From Isoetes taiwanensis (Eukaryota; Streptophyta; Lycopodiopsida; Isoetales; Isoetaceae), in NCBI GenBank assembly GCA_021234155.1, contig JAJEKV010000225.1, forward strand, positions 128,001 through 192,000: 64,000 bases of DNA, read 5' to 3'. Positions 1-12,700 of this stretch are shown piece by piece (the first letter of the stretch is position 1; each line of letters begins with the position of its first letter). Both the position numbers and the translations under genes were made by a program. The notes beneath the pieces were generated by a model. It was not told the DNA's origin and ran no database searches. It saw only the letters and a list, made by a program, of their open reading frames with translations.

Positions 1-130
1 AGGTTATAATGTTTTAATGGTTCTTAATGGTTAATGTTAGCCAAGATTTCAATGGTTTTTAATGGTTATATGGTTTCTAATGGTTATATGGCTATAGTGC
101 TCTTTCATATATGGTTGTATATGGTTTTAA
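1..130. repeat. Short AT-rich degenerate repeat at the left edge
   Basis: The motif TTAATGGTTA and variants such as TTTCTAATGGTTATATGG recur about every 15-25 bases. It looks like a low-complexity tandem repeat cut by the window edge. No coding content is apparent. Confidence 0.5.
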
Positions 131-1490
131 TGTGTGCTCTTTCATTCAGGGAGCATGTGAGATGAGCAAAATGGAGCCAAGGAAGCCCAGCACAGGACAT
201 TGCCCTAGGCTCCAATGGAGGAAGATGGGTTGCTTGTTGTTGCACCCTTGCAACGAGACGGTATTTGCAGAGGGCATCATAACTGCAGTTGATCCTTTTG
301 ATAGTGTGAATGATGAAGGGCTGGGAGATGATCAACTTGGAGTTGGCATTGTGAAGCTTCTTATCCAAGTTGATACAATCATGTCCCAGGAAGCTCTAGT
401 GATTGCATTGTGTGCTCGGGTTGTTGGAGTCCCAAACTTCAGTTGAGATGGCCAATTAGATATATTACACACAAGAATGGTGATAGTCTGGAATGCCCTA
501 CTGAACTACATACCCCAAGGCCCACCCAAGGCCATGTGGAAGATTTGGTGGTCGATGAGCATCCTTTGATCACAAGGAAGAGACGCTATGTTTTTCATAA
601 AAGGCAGCCAAGGGTGCCCAAGAGACCTAGAAGTGACAAATATTTAGAAAGGATGGAAAGTATAGCCCCAGCCAAAGAAAACCTAGAGGCAATTAGGGGA
701 CAAGAGTGTTGCAACCTAGATTGCACAAAGTCTGATGTGTGGATGACCTCATGCGAGATAAGGTCCCAATACATTGGACTGACTTCATAAAGATAGGATT
801 AATTTCATCTACTCCTTGTGTAGGAATTCCAGCTATGATGAAAAGACAGGAAGGCTACTATATCAATTGAGGGGCATGAAGGTATGTATGAGAGCATTGA
901 GATGGATTCTTGGGGTGAGCAAGTCTTCATTCTACAGATACTGGGAGCAGGTTAGAAAAGGGCACAGTTTATTCCAACATGGCAATGCACTCACTTTGAA
1001 ACCTAGAGCAAATACTCTCACGGCCATTGCGGGTCTTGAGAGCTTTGTGAGATACATGTCTCAATCTATGCCCCACAAGTCGAAGGTGAACGAGCACCGG
1101 TGTGCGAAAGTGGTGCAAAGGGTGTTGCCACAACACTATATCCAAAAGGAGTGCCTTAAAGAGGTCAACTCCATCCTAGAAACTACTGGAGGTAGGCCTC
1201 TTTCTCAATCACATTTCAGCAAGTTATGGAGCACTCACTTCTCAAACGTGAGTGTCCTGCAACACATGCCATTCTCAAAGTGCAACACTTGCATTCAACT
1301 CAAGGATACACTTGCATCAACCTGCAATAGAGAAAGAAAGAATGGCAATTAGGGGAGCAATTTGCGATCACCAAAGGGACCAAATATCATGTAGACAGGT
1401 TGTATTGGCGTTGGAGAACATTTTCCGAGATGCTGGTAGGACAAATTTTTGTGTATAATTCATGATAAGATGGACCAACACAAGACTTTC
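111..1490 (+). pseudogene. First half of a DUF7869-like transposon-type gene
   Basis: Three overlapping + frames (111-446, 410-790, 816-1352, then on to about 1490) read as one broken protein. Visible elements are a CCNLDC cysteine motif near 710-725, a short helix-turn-helix-like stretch (ALRWILGVSKSSFYRYW), a CNTCIQLKD cysteine pair near 1280-1300 and the block IIHDKMDQHKT near 1455-1485. From memory, this order (cysteine pair, then IIHDKMD) matches large plant and oomycete proteins of the DUF7869 type, which behave like transposon genes. Frameshifts near 430, 800 and 1340 make it non-functional. The continuation expected after IIHDKMD is absent here and lies on the other strand (1505-2910). 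The family name is from memory and was not searched. Confidence 0.6.
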
Positions 1491-1504
1491 TTGCCAAAGC
1501 TAGA

Positions 1505-2910
1505 TCCTTATGATTTGCCCTCTACTTCTTCTCCCAGCAGTCAGTGTATTGCTCCTTCAAGTTGCCCTTCTTGTGCCACCCAATGGGCTCCCAATATTGA
1601 ATTTGGAATCCGGGGACTAACTCCTCTCCATCTCCGGGCATAGTGGTGGTTACATCGAGAGTGCCACCCTAACCATATTGGACAATCCTCATCATCGGGC
1701 CTTACTAGCACAAAGTATCCTTCCTTGATGTCCTCAAAGGGATCCCACTCGGGGAAGATCAAACCACTTGGGCTTTGAGGCCTTACTTCCCACAAAACCA
1801 CTTGGAACCCTTGTTAGGACCCAAGTGAACATTCTTAGACGTGTTTGCTCGTTGAGAACCCTCCCATCTTGACTCACGGCAAGAACCCGCCTCTCGCCTC
1901 CCTCCCACATGGTTGTTCGGGTTTCTAAGCATGTCACAACTTTCTCCCAAGACTTGATTAGGGAGTCCATTTGATTTTTCTTAAGAGTGGAGGTGTGCTT
2001 TCCATTTTGAACATCATCGGTCGTTATATAATCCTTGATGCCCTTCACTAGTTGGCTAGAGTCTTTGACAGATCTTGAAGGGAGGTAGTGGTTTTGGCTG
2101 CCCTTTAGGAATGAGAACTTCACCAGAAGAAGCACCTCTGTTGCCACAACTCGATTCCTTGTACAAGGGCATCCACAACTTGTCACCTGGTCTCCACTTA
2201 TATTGCATGATTGGTATTCCATCCCTAACCCAAAACTTGAACCAAGTGGCTTTGTGTGTCTCATTAACCGATCCTTACCATCTAGCAAGTATCCTCGACA
2301 AATGATTTCCAATCGCAACCTCATCCATCAAGAAAGCCATTGGGTTGGGGTCAATCTTTGCTCTCAAACACATCCATTAGTTCAGGGGAGACTAGTCACG
2401 TTTTCTCTCTTGAGCTTGGTGGAGAAAGTTCCAAAGAATGCATCTATATCATCATGCGTATGCCCAACCATCATGAATCCCACTTTCACAACTTTGAATA
2501 CTCCCATCTTTATCCAAGTATGACATTGCCCCAAACATCCATCTATTCTTGTTTTCTTTCCAACAGTTGTCCAATTGAACACATAGCTCCTCAGGCAGTT
2601 GTTTCTCAAGTAAGGGGAAATCATCCCAAGTCCTCCTTGATTCACTAGACACCTTGGATGTGAGGTTTTTTATCTGCCTTTGGTAACAAAGCGGTTGATC
2701 ATCCATCAAAGCCTCAAAAATGGGTGCTGAAGGGGAATACCTCCTCCCTTCTATCGATCCTTTCTCTAGTGTTCTCAAGCACTTGAAAATAGAGCTCACA
2801 TGGAAGTTTGGATCATCCCTCCATAGATCAAGCACAAAATGACCATAGGTTCCAGTTCCATGACCATGTGTTAAGACACCCGCCAGATTTACTTTCATCT
2901 GAAAAGCGTT
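1505..2910 (-). pseudogene. Second half of the DUF7869-like gene, inverted
   Basis: Reading leftwards from about 2898 gives LTHGHGTGTYGHFVLDLWR, then an LDNCWKENKNRWMF block, then VGFMMVGHTHDDIDAFFG (about 2500-2450), and finally near 1740-1670 DIKEGYFVLVRPDDEDCPIWLG. These blocks are in the normal N-to-C order of the C-terminal half of the family, with the GHTHDDID motif as its hallmark. Several frameshifts separate the blocks. Because this half is on the minus strand directly after the + strand half, the simplest reading is one gene broken by an internal inversion with breakpoints near 1500 and 2910. Confidence 0.6.
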
Positions 2911-3189
2911 TTGAGGAGGGAATTGGTGGAGTGTGTGGTATGGTCATATCCAAGTTCTCACATTGCAAAGGACAACACACACAAGATCCCAAAAAGGGAG
3001 ATGGACAAAGCCATGAGCAACCTCCATACTATATCATTGTATGAGGGTAGATAATATTGAGAAGCTTGAAAACTTTCTCAACTAGTGGTTTGTAAAATTT
3101 ATGAGGAAAACAAGTAACCCAATTCTTTGTGTGTGATGTGTAATTCTATTTAAGCAATCAATTCAGGAATTTTTTTTATGGGGTATGAG

Positions 3190-4400
3190 TCCCATTTTCA
3201 GTCCAAGTCCCAAAATGCAAGATTTGTCCCACTTTAATGAAATACGACTTTCACACTCTGCAGCCTTTTCCAAGTGCTTCTCCATTTCTGCGTGGCTTGT
3301 TGACAGCATGGGAGGCAGTTACACATCTTTTCTGGCCATGCCCCTCCATCCACACCCTATTGGAGACTCCATGGTGGTGGGCACCACTGCCTCCAGACCC
3401 CTCAATACCTCCACTGACAGCATCAGTTCATCCCCTTACACATAGACGATGGATTCTGGCAGGCGTTGTCTCTGTTCAAGCATGGTATGAAGCGGGTCGC
3501 CTACTATCTTGGCCTGAATTTCATGCAAAGTTCCTGCTCTCTCGTTGGGATGTGTTTCTATGGGAGAAGGTCGCAGAAAATTTGTCTCTTGTAGTGCAAG
3601 TTGGTGTTGCTGAAAGATTGCCGTGGGACTGTCATGACAATATTCACAAAGACATAAGCACTTGTCAGATCAGTGTATCGCTTTCTTTTAGCACCACAAC
3701 CCCTCCAGTTGCCAGATGGGTGGCACCTACAGGTTCCACAGCGCACTTTGTGTCGTACATGGCGATGGCTTTGGGATAGGTTGCTACACCCTAAAGTCTC
3801 TATACTATGGTGGCAGGTTATCCATAGGTGCCTGCGCATTAATACCTTCTGACATTGCTATGATCCTCGCATATCTGCAGTATGCCCGCTCTGCCTTTCA
3901 GCCGTTGAGACTCTTGAGCACTGTCTCTTTGATTGTCCAGAGGTTCAACCAATTTGGTCCTGGCTATAAGGCTTGTTTAATAGTACATTGGACTGCCGAT
4001 GCATCCTCTTGGTATCCTATCCTAATGCATGGCCCTCGGTTAAACAAAGGGCATTCCATCTTGGTTCTAGTTGGATCTTATGGTCGATATGGGAGCGTTG
4101 CAGACACATCATCTTCCAAGGCATTTATTCATCTGCACATGGTGTTATTATGGTGGCCCAGAAAAAGATATTGACAGCCTATGAGTGCTCCTCTCTTGAT
4201 TCAGAAATGATAGAACGCATCTTAATTCAGTATCTACGAATTGATTCTTATCGTTAGTCTCCCTTTCTGGAGTAAGCACATTGCGCTCCAGGCTTCTGCT
4301 CCTGTGGCATCTTTTTTGTGCTTACACAGTTAGATGAGACATGTAAATTTTGTACTTTTTATCTGATTAATAAACTTTTTGGCTTTCGTCCGTAAAAAAA
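3190..4400 (+). mobile_element. LINE 3' fragment with poly(A) end
   Basis: Broken + strand frames resemble the C-terminal part of a plant LINE ORF2. The clearest block (about 3825-3965) reads LRINTF, then CPLCLSAVETLEHCLFDCPE, a zinc-finger-like C-x2-C...H-x4-C pattern found after the reverse transcriptase of plant LINEs. It is followed by W-rich text to a stop at 4255-4257. The tail contains AATAAA-like sequence and a short A run near 4395, consistent with a retroposed 3' end. The reverse transcriptase core is missing, so this is a 5'-truncated, mutated copy. Confidence 0.55.
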
Positions 4401-6015
4401 CCTTCTTTTTCGATCCAACCAAGTAAGTTATTTCCTATATAATTATAAAAAACATATTGCTATAAAATTTAGGTTATATTGGGCTCTTCTTTTAAAAGGA
4501 GATATTTGAAGAATATTCATGAAAACCATTCCCCAAGAATTGGTTTGCAGGTGCAAACCTTGTCCCATTGTTTGGTTATCGGATGCAAAGCAACAGTTTG
4601 AACGTAAAAATTGGGTGGGGCATTTTCTGCCCCATCCGCCAATATATGTGTGCCACGTGGCATGGATTCTTTCCCATAATCAATGATAACCTTTAAAGCA
4701 TTTTTTGAGCATCACACTGTTATAACATGCTTCATACACAATTTCATTCAAAACATTCAATCAAATTTTACACAGATTGAGAAGTCTTTTGCATTGAAAA
4801 ACACGTGATACAAAGAATCTTCAGGTCCACTGAATTGCACAAAGCTGCCTAGGCAGGGTATTGGCAAGAAATCTATGAAGCAACATCCTCCAAGGAAGTG
4901 AACCATCCAAGCACTAAATGAATAAGAGCGGGTTGTCCCGCCATGTGAAGCTCCTCCACAAACCCATCGCTTAACCATACAAACTAGATCACTCGAAGAT
5001 CCCTTTTGATGAGTTGGATTCTAGTACTCCAAAGCTCTATGCATGTGGACCTACCCTGAAAGGTTCGACCATCCGGCTAAGAAAGCAGCAGAAGCGGGCC
5101 ATAGCTCTAACCCTGGAGACCCGCCAGAGCTATCGTCTTTATGAAAGATGTCGAACACTAAAATACCTCTCTATCGCCCCTCAACAGCTTCTCTTTTCTG
5201 TTTTAGATCATTCGACCCTCAATATTAGCGGATCTTGAACCTTATAGACGGATTGAATCCTGAAAAACACAACCTGCAACACAGATTTAACAAAAAACCA
5301 AAAGATCAGAACCAAGAATAGCAAAACAACGTGCAAAAATAAAATTTTATTACAAGGACAGAGGCGTACCACTTGAAAATGCTACAAGAATCTCCAAAAC
5401 ACATAAGGAGCTAAAATCCTCCAAGAACTTCGACAAACTCTAGCGCTCGACTTGAAAATGGTATCAAACAAAACAGACACCCAAGGCGATTCAGAAAATG
5501 TAAACAAAGAGTTGATCGATGCAGCCTAGCCCTTGGCGTTAAGAAGATGCCATAGCCAGAGCTCGGCCAGAAAAAAAAAAAAAAAAAAACAGTAAAATGC
5601 CACGTCAGCCAAAAATGCCCCACGCCAATTTTCACATTACACCAATGTTTAGATGGAGCAAATTCCGGTCAGAAAATTGGCTTCCGCGCATCCGCATGTC
5701 GCCACTTTTCTAGGCCGGAATTTGCTCCACCTATCATGTATACGTAATTCTATTCTATTCTAGTGCGCCCCCATTAACAGTCCACCATCACACCATGACA
5801 TTGTAGTATTGAACTCGATTTTCGGTCGTACATGTAAAGTATCAGAAATTAAGAATTTTCTTTCAAAAAGTAGGCATCACATTGATTTCCGTCTATCTTT
5901 CTATCGTGATTTCACTATCTTTTAGTGGAATATGTTGTAGCGTTATGGCGACTCCATTTTTTTTTCCACGTTTGATCTCTGCTACAGTTCACACTGCATT
6001 TAATTAGGTTGTGGC
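4401..6015. other. Non-coding stretch with inverted repeats
   Basis: No gene is supported. Sequence near 4590-4665 (AAAATTGGGTGGGGCATTTT and a GCCACGTGGC) is matched in inverted orientation near 5595-5640, so a decayed terminal-inverted-repeat element of about 1.1 kb may lie between. A 19-base A run occupies 5571-5589. Short open frames inside have no recognisable domain. Confidence 0.35.
5654..5729. repeat. Perfect 15-bp inverted repeat (hairpin)
   Basis: TGGAGCAAATTCCGG (5654-5668) is followed 46 bases later by its exact reverse complement (5715-5729). It could be the terminal structure of a small MITE or a transcribed hairpin. No flanking target duplication was identified. Confidence 0.6.
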
Positions 6016-7416
6016 CATCGCTATTACTTTCTTACCGTGCTATTGAATGAAACTGTGGCACACGCACAGTGTGTGGAGCTGCATTTGGTTTTAGAAGAAA
6101 GCAGTTTTGCTTCTAGTCAAGGCAAAAGTAGGTTTATGTAAACATGGTTAATTGTAGGTTCAACTTTGTGGGGTCTTCAGCTTGCTTTACCTGTATACCA
6201 ATTTACCATTTTCATTCTTCACTCTATTTATTATCTATATCCCATAAACTAGAACATGCATGCACAAGGATACTCTGCTTTTCCAAAGTTTCCTGCTAGT
6301 TATCTGGACAACAACAACGTAATATCTGAAGCTAGTTACAACAAACAACAATACATCCTTCAAGTTCACCATGATAAAATTATGGTGCAAACCTGCGCCA
6401 TTTAGTCCTCCTCTTCCAGTCTATGTGATGGTTACAATATCCTTTGGATTTATAGAGATTCTGGATTGGGTTTCATCCATACATTGCCGATGCGGTAAAG
6501 GTATCTTACTCATGTATAGACTTTCTGAATCAATGTCTTTGGATCCTTTAATAAAAAAACTTAATCACAAGTCTTTATAATAGGATGGACTGGTTCTCGC
6601 GAGCAACCAAAAACATGTTTTATTGTTGTAAGAAATTAGCTTTACTTCATTTGTCATGAAAACCAATTCAGAATCTCTACAAAGTTATAAAGAATAATAT
6701 TGTGCTCATCATGTAGAACGGAAGAGGTTGTCCAGATGTCAAGGGTACCATTAATGATGATCATTTGCATTGTGACCATTTTCTTTGGTGATAATCAAAT
6801 CTGATAAAGGTCATATGGGTAATGCCTAAGCATAAATTCAATCTACCATGAACAAATTTAAACTTCTACTACTGCAGCAACCGAGTTTGGCAACAATCTA
6901 GACCCGTATCATCATGGAACTTGAAGGTGTAATGTTATCTGTGTAACTAGCTGGACATTGTGCAGACAAGTAGCAGGAAACTTGTAAATGCAAAAGAGAC
7001 CATTCTTATGCATGCATATTCATAGTGGCAGCTATGTCTCACTTTATGGGATATAAAAATGTGATAGAAAGTTGAATATGTTTGATGTGTTAGTCCTTCA
7101 GGAATAGGGAATGTCGATTATCCAAAATAAGGTGGTGTTTGCCTCGCTTATAGCAGTTGATTGAAATGCAGATATATTGAGAATGAAAATGGAGAAATCC
7201 ATTTGACAACTAGAATTAATCTTTCTACTCTAGCTAGAAATTCAGTCCCTTTGCAGGGGACACAGAGGACCTAACCTAAGACAATATAGACAATGCTGGA
7301 CATTCATTGTAACACGTCAAAACTGCTTTCTTCTAGAACCAAACGCAGCTTCATTAAGACCAAACGAATGCGCCTCAGTTTCATTCAATGTAGATGGTAA
7401 GGAAGCAATAGTAATG
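6016..7416. mobile_element. Non-autonomous element with ~95-bp terminal inverted repeats
   Basis: The left end (about 6016-6115) and the reverse complement of the right end (about 7322-7416) align over roughly 95 bases. Shared blocks include ATTGAATGAAACTG and TAGAAGAAAGCAGTTTTG. The 1.2 kb between them has no transposase or other ORF with a recognisable domain. Long TIRs and a non-coding interior fit a MULE- or hAT-type non-autonomous element. I could not identify a clean target-site duplication, so the superfamily is undetermined. Confidence 0.6.
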
Positions 7417-9798
7417 TCTAATATTTCTCTTTAAATACAGGTGGGAAACAGACAGCCTTTGTTATTGGAAGCAACTGTAGCAAGAAATCAGACGCGGGAG
7501 AATAAAAGAGGAGTCATTAACTAACTGCTATAGCATATATATGTCAAATAAAAGACAGTCAAACAGATCACGAAATAGAAAGGCAAGAAACTTACATGCT
7601 ACAATATGTCAGAAGGCAGGAGCAGAGCACTAGTTATACATTTATGCTCGTCTTTTGGATGGACCACTTGCTTCAGAAAGATGGGTCTTTTGCATTCAAA
7701 CAGAATGTGTAAAGCTAAAGTGCAGGTATGTGGCCGCCGCATCTGAATGGGTGGCTTGGCTTCACGGTACCTGTCGACCCAAAAAACAAAAACCAATTAA
7801 ATTGCCACTGCCTCTCACTGTTACCTTTATAAATTCTGATTTCTTTGTCATTTCCTGTTTGCATATACGAAGAATAGAAGCTTGTACTACCTTTGGCCAG
7901 AATAAGCAGGACCACTAATGCAATATTTGCAGTGTACAGTAAGAAAGACTTTCTCTATCTATCTATCTTACATTCTACATAGATAATCTCTCATTATTTG
8001 GGGCTGAGAAAAAAGAAAAGCACTTTTAATGCCATGCCACATAGGCATCATCCTTATATCTAATTAAAGTCTTTTAAAGTCCCCTCACTGGACTTAAAGT
8101 CCCCATGTTGGTCCAATAACCCTGTAATTTTAATATTTTTTCTTAAGACCAGCTGATGATAGCTTCTTTTAAGATGTTAGAATTAGTAATCAGATTGCAT
8201 CTGGGCGTAGGTAGCAGCAGGTTGGGAGTGCTCCTAAATATGTTTCCACATTAGTTAGAGTGATGCTATAATACGCCGTTGGAATGAGACTTAGAAGGTA
8301 AAAAGCCTTTAAATTGTTAGAATAAGACTTGAAAGGTAAAAGGCCTTTAAATTGGTGGCATGGGTGTTCACTTCTATTCAAGCCTTAACATTGAATGGCA
8401 TAGCCAGTTTTCTCTCGAAGGGCAATATCTCACTCTGCCATTCACCTTGAATGGCAAATCCTTAGTTCTCCCATTCCATAGCATGCCAAAGCCTTGAAAA
8501 GGTATTTAACATCAAACGCATAAGGCAAAAGATTTTCTAATACTTACAATATACAATACGAAAGATCATATGAAGTGCATATTTATGTTTCAAGTGAAAA
8601 ACATAAACCCTTCATATTATGTTTAATTTATGGTAATACTACAATGGTAGCATATGCTATTTTTTAGCATCCAACCAAGTGGCCCGTGAAACATCAAGAG
8701 TAGACAGTGAGAAGAACATCGACATTTCTCTAAAGTTTTCAACTCTAGGTTCTCTCTCATCGTCTTTAATCACATTTCGCCTTGGAAACCCATATTGCAT
8801 TCCACTGTGCTTGCTAGAAGAACAAGTATTGCTTGTCAAAGTCTCATCACTTCATCATAGACATCAAAGTGAACCCATTCACTCTACAAGCATCCCACAA
8901 GGCCCTCATAATTTCACGACTGTTTTGCACCTATAATCTCACTACAAATGCAAATGCTTGTCCCATGCATCTTTCATTACTACATGTTAAGTGCAAACAA
9001 TTTCCTTTATAATATTGTCTTTTTTCCAATAGTTAGTCAGGAGGTTAGATGATGAAGTTGCATGCATTTAAACCAAACCATTGGTTTGATGCGTATGAAA
9101 TGAATTAAAAAAAAAAACATAATTTCAAAAGATTTCATTTTTTTCTTTTTTCTTTTTAACCCTTCCATTCTATTTGTTTGGAGGGCAATACTTTCTTCAC
9201 CATTTCATTTCAACTATTCACACTCATTCCTTAAAACAAATTAGCCTAAGGTTGAACACCCAAAAAGGCCGCAACCTTTAAATTTAAAGGCTTGTCTCTA
9301 TTATTATATTCTTATGAGAAAATCCAGACATTTTTAATGGGATAATTAAAGCCTATGACTAACGAATTGATGATATTGTTCTTGGTGAGTGCAAAATGTC
9401 GTCGCTAATCAATCGCACCTTTGAATTTGAAAAAAGTAGCAGTATAAGAGACACAGGTAAGCAAAATCTGTTGTATGCATTAAATAGCTCAGCTTATGCA
9501 TGATTGTGAAGGAAAATATGTACAACTTAGAGAGGAGTTGATACAAAGGCTATTTATTACAAAGGCAACTTTACAGAAAAGAATCACTCCAGACTTATTA
9601 GTTACAGCTGCACAAGAAACAGCACACGTGAGGTCCACTTCCACTTTTTCAAAATAGCTAGATATTATCCTCGTAACCAAACCACAAACAAATAGTGAAA
9701 TGGTGTACCTGATCATCGAGGCAATGAAACAAAGCAAACTGCTAAGGTGGCAAGGTTAGTGGAATCTGCACAGCACAATTAAATGTCATTGCAGAAAT
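7417..9798. other. Intergenic region downstream of the kinesin gene
   Basis: No gene is supported. There is an (ATCT)n run near 7953-7970, an imperfect 39-bp tandem duplication at 8282-8358 and several AT-rich stretches. The right end (about 9490-9798) probably contains the 3' untranslated region of the minus-strand kinesin; no polyadenylation site could be fixed. Confidence 0.4.
8282..8358. repeat. Two-copy 39-bp tandem duplication
   Basis: GAATGAGACTTAGAAGGTAA... (8282-8320) is followed at once by a diverged copy beginning AATAAGACTTGAAAGGTAAA (8321-8358). Both copies end in CCTTTAAATTG. Confidence 0.6.
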
Positions 9799-12700
9799 TC
9801 ATCTAAACATGAAAAATAACAGCTTGGTTCTCGAGTTTGAAAGGCTCTTACCAGATGCATATGGCATCTCTTTAACTTTTAAGATGTAATAGGTGATTAT
9901 TCTGTCTGCAATCGTGCTTCTACATAGAGGGCATTCTGTGCATGCGATGGCACATCTTTTACACACTGCACACACAAAAGAAAACTTCCGTTATTACTTC
10001 ATCCTGTCCTGCCTACAAGTAGAAAACTATCAAATTTTCAAGTGATCATGGACAAATTGTCTTACAGCAAAAATGCCGACATGGTAGAAGAACTGCAGCT
10101 GTGGGAGCTTCAAAGCATACTTTGCAGACGTGGGAGGTTCTCTCCTCATCCTGTTGATCTTTCTCCTGAAGTGACAGAATCTGCTCTCGCTCTCGTTCTC
10201 TTATCCTATCTTGTATCTTTGTCTACACAACAATTAATTCCTTCTTTAGGCCTACAACTTTTTAAATTTTTCTTCTTCTCAAATTCCAAGTAAAGTAAAG
10301 AGTGGATATAGCTTACCTTCGCTTGACATAGCTTTGTAAGTGCCTCCACGTGAAGGTTTTGAAGGTCCTCAAGTGCATCAATATCCAAAGCATCTAATTC
10401 TTCGCCCTATATTAGAAGAGGATATCAGTAAACTTGTTTTCATTAATCGTCGTTTCATTATTCATATAATCCTTACCTTCAACTGAGAAATAACAGTCCT
10501 TAACTCTGCAATTTCCTGCTTTTCCTCTTCTGAGCAATTCGGTCTTCGTTGTCCATCCTTGCTTCTATCATCTGTGGTTTTTAAATCTTTAAGACTATCA
10601 GAATCGTTTGAAGTAGGATAAATATCAACCACGTCTTCTTTTGCAAAGTTGTTCATAGGGTTATGTGCTTTTAACTTTGCAACCAAAACCCACATATTTG
10701 CAACGTCATTTTCGAGAGCAGTCTCTCTCTCTCTTGATTCATCAACCCTGTTTTGTAACTCTATTTCTTTCTTTTTCTTCTCTTCCAATTGAATCTCTAA
10801 ACCTTTTGCTTTCTCTTTCAGCAATTGCAAAAGGCTTGTAAGTGTGCTCTCGCTACCATAAGACACATAACCATTGCTTATTGGCTTAGAAATAGCTTGC
10901 AATGCCATTTGCTTGGCAGCTTGCAGCTCTTCTGAAAGCTGAGTGTTTTGCAGAGAAAGTTTCCTCGCCTCCTCAGCAAGACATTTCAGCTCAGTTGCTG
11001 CAGCAGATGCCAGTTCTTTTGCATAACTTGCTTCACTTGTTAGTTTCTGGTTATGCATTAGCAAAATTCCCTTTCCTTCTTCCAATTCTCGTCTTCCTCT
11101 CTCTAGCTCTTCAGTCCTAGATGCCTGGGAGAAAGAGGGTTATCATTTTCAATTCAAAGCTTTTAAGAACTGCCAAATGATACTAGCAATATATCAATAC
11201 CTGCACGGACAGGTCATACTTCAGGTTGCACAATTCGTCCTTTAATGCTTTATTTGCATTCAAAAGTCCATTGACAATGTCCTTTGAATTATCCTTCTGG
11301 TACTTTTCGAGCTCGTCATTCCTCTCTTGGAGCTCCTTAATTTCAATGATCTGGAAATCTAACTTTATATGTAATTGCAAAAAAATAGCATAACTGCTGT
11401 AGTAAGAACCATATGACATGTTTTTACCTTTGCCTGCAACTGCTCTTGAAGAATCCGGTTGTCTGCAGCTTTAATCTGCACATGTTTTCAGAATTAAATT
11501 TGTTGCTAGCGGTAAAGAAATTGGCTACATTATGGGCATGAACATGACTGATGTGGAAACACAATCAGAAGATAAGACATGCATTCTTTGTCCGCAAAAA
11601 GGATTAAAAAAAAAGAAAATAAGAAAAAGGAAAAAGGACATGTATCATAATGGACCTTGGTAAGGTGGGAACTGAAGACATAACTGGAAAGAGAAAAGAA
11701 AAACATCATGATCACCAACAGCAAGAATAATTGGATGTTCCACCATGGTAGCACATTCAGTAGTAGGACGAGAAGAAGAGCCTTGTTAAGCTTCTGTATA
11801 TGTATAAATGCGCAATGAAAACGAATAAATAAACATGTTAGGACAGACTACAAAGGTCTTTTCTTCATTTATTTTCATCCTCGTGACCTGATTATTTCTA
11901 GACTTCTAAGGTTGCAAAGATATCATTGGAAATGCAAAACCATGTAGAAATAAACATTTTGAACACACATACCTCAAGTTCAAATGCCTTCTCATTCAGT
12001 TGAGTTGTAAGCATTGAAATAACCTGCAAGAATGCAGATACTTGTCATGGGTTTTGCTAATATTACATAGCAATTTCATGCAATTTTCCAGAAATCAGTA
12101 CTAAAGCCATACCTGTGACATCTCAACAAGTGAAGCATTTGCTGTAGCAGCAGCACCACCTTCCATCATGCGTTGTTCAAGAAGCTGCATATCATGCTGC
12201 TTTTCACTCATCTCATCCTTCAGCTTCTGGACTTGGGCCTTCAAAGTATAGGATATATACGGTATCAGCCACCTTAGCAAAACTCACTAACTCAAAAATG
12301 CATGAAAATGCTTTCCCGTCTGTTTGGTATTGTATATCTTTAACTCCATGATTACTCTTCACAAGAAAAAAAACGTCAATTACCTGAAGTTGGGGATCAT
12401 TCGGGCTGTTTGTGAGTTGTTCTGATAATCTTCTTAATGAGCTATTACACAGTGCAATTTCGCCGGCAAGCATCTTTGCTTGCTCCCCAAGCAGATCCAT
12501 CTGCTCTGCTGCTATAACTTCCACCTGTAAAAGTAGCATACTGTTAATTGCTATCAAGGTATCAGTGAGAGTAATGGGGAAGGTATATTCTGCTCAGTTG
12601 GCACTACTTGCAGATTTTGATTGACAGTACAACTTACGGCAGATGTCTGTTGGCCGACCGCGGTTGCACTGAAAAGCTCGCCTGCTTGTGTTGATTCAAA

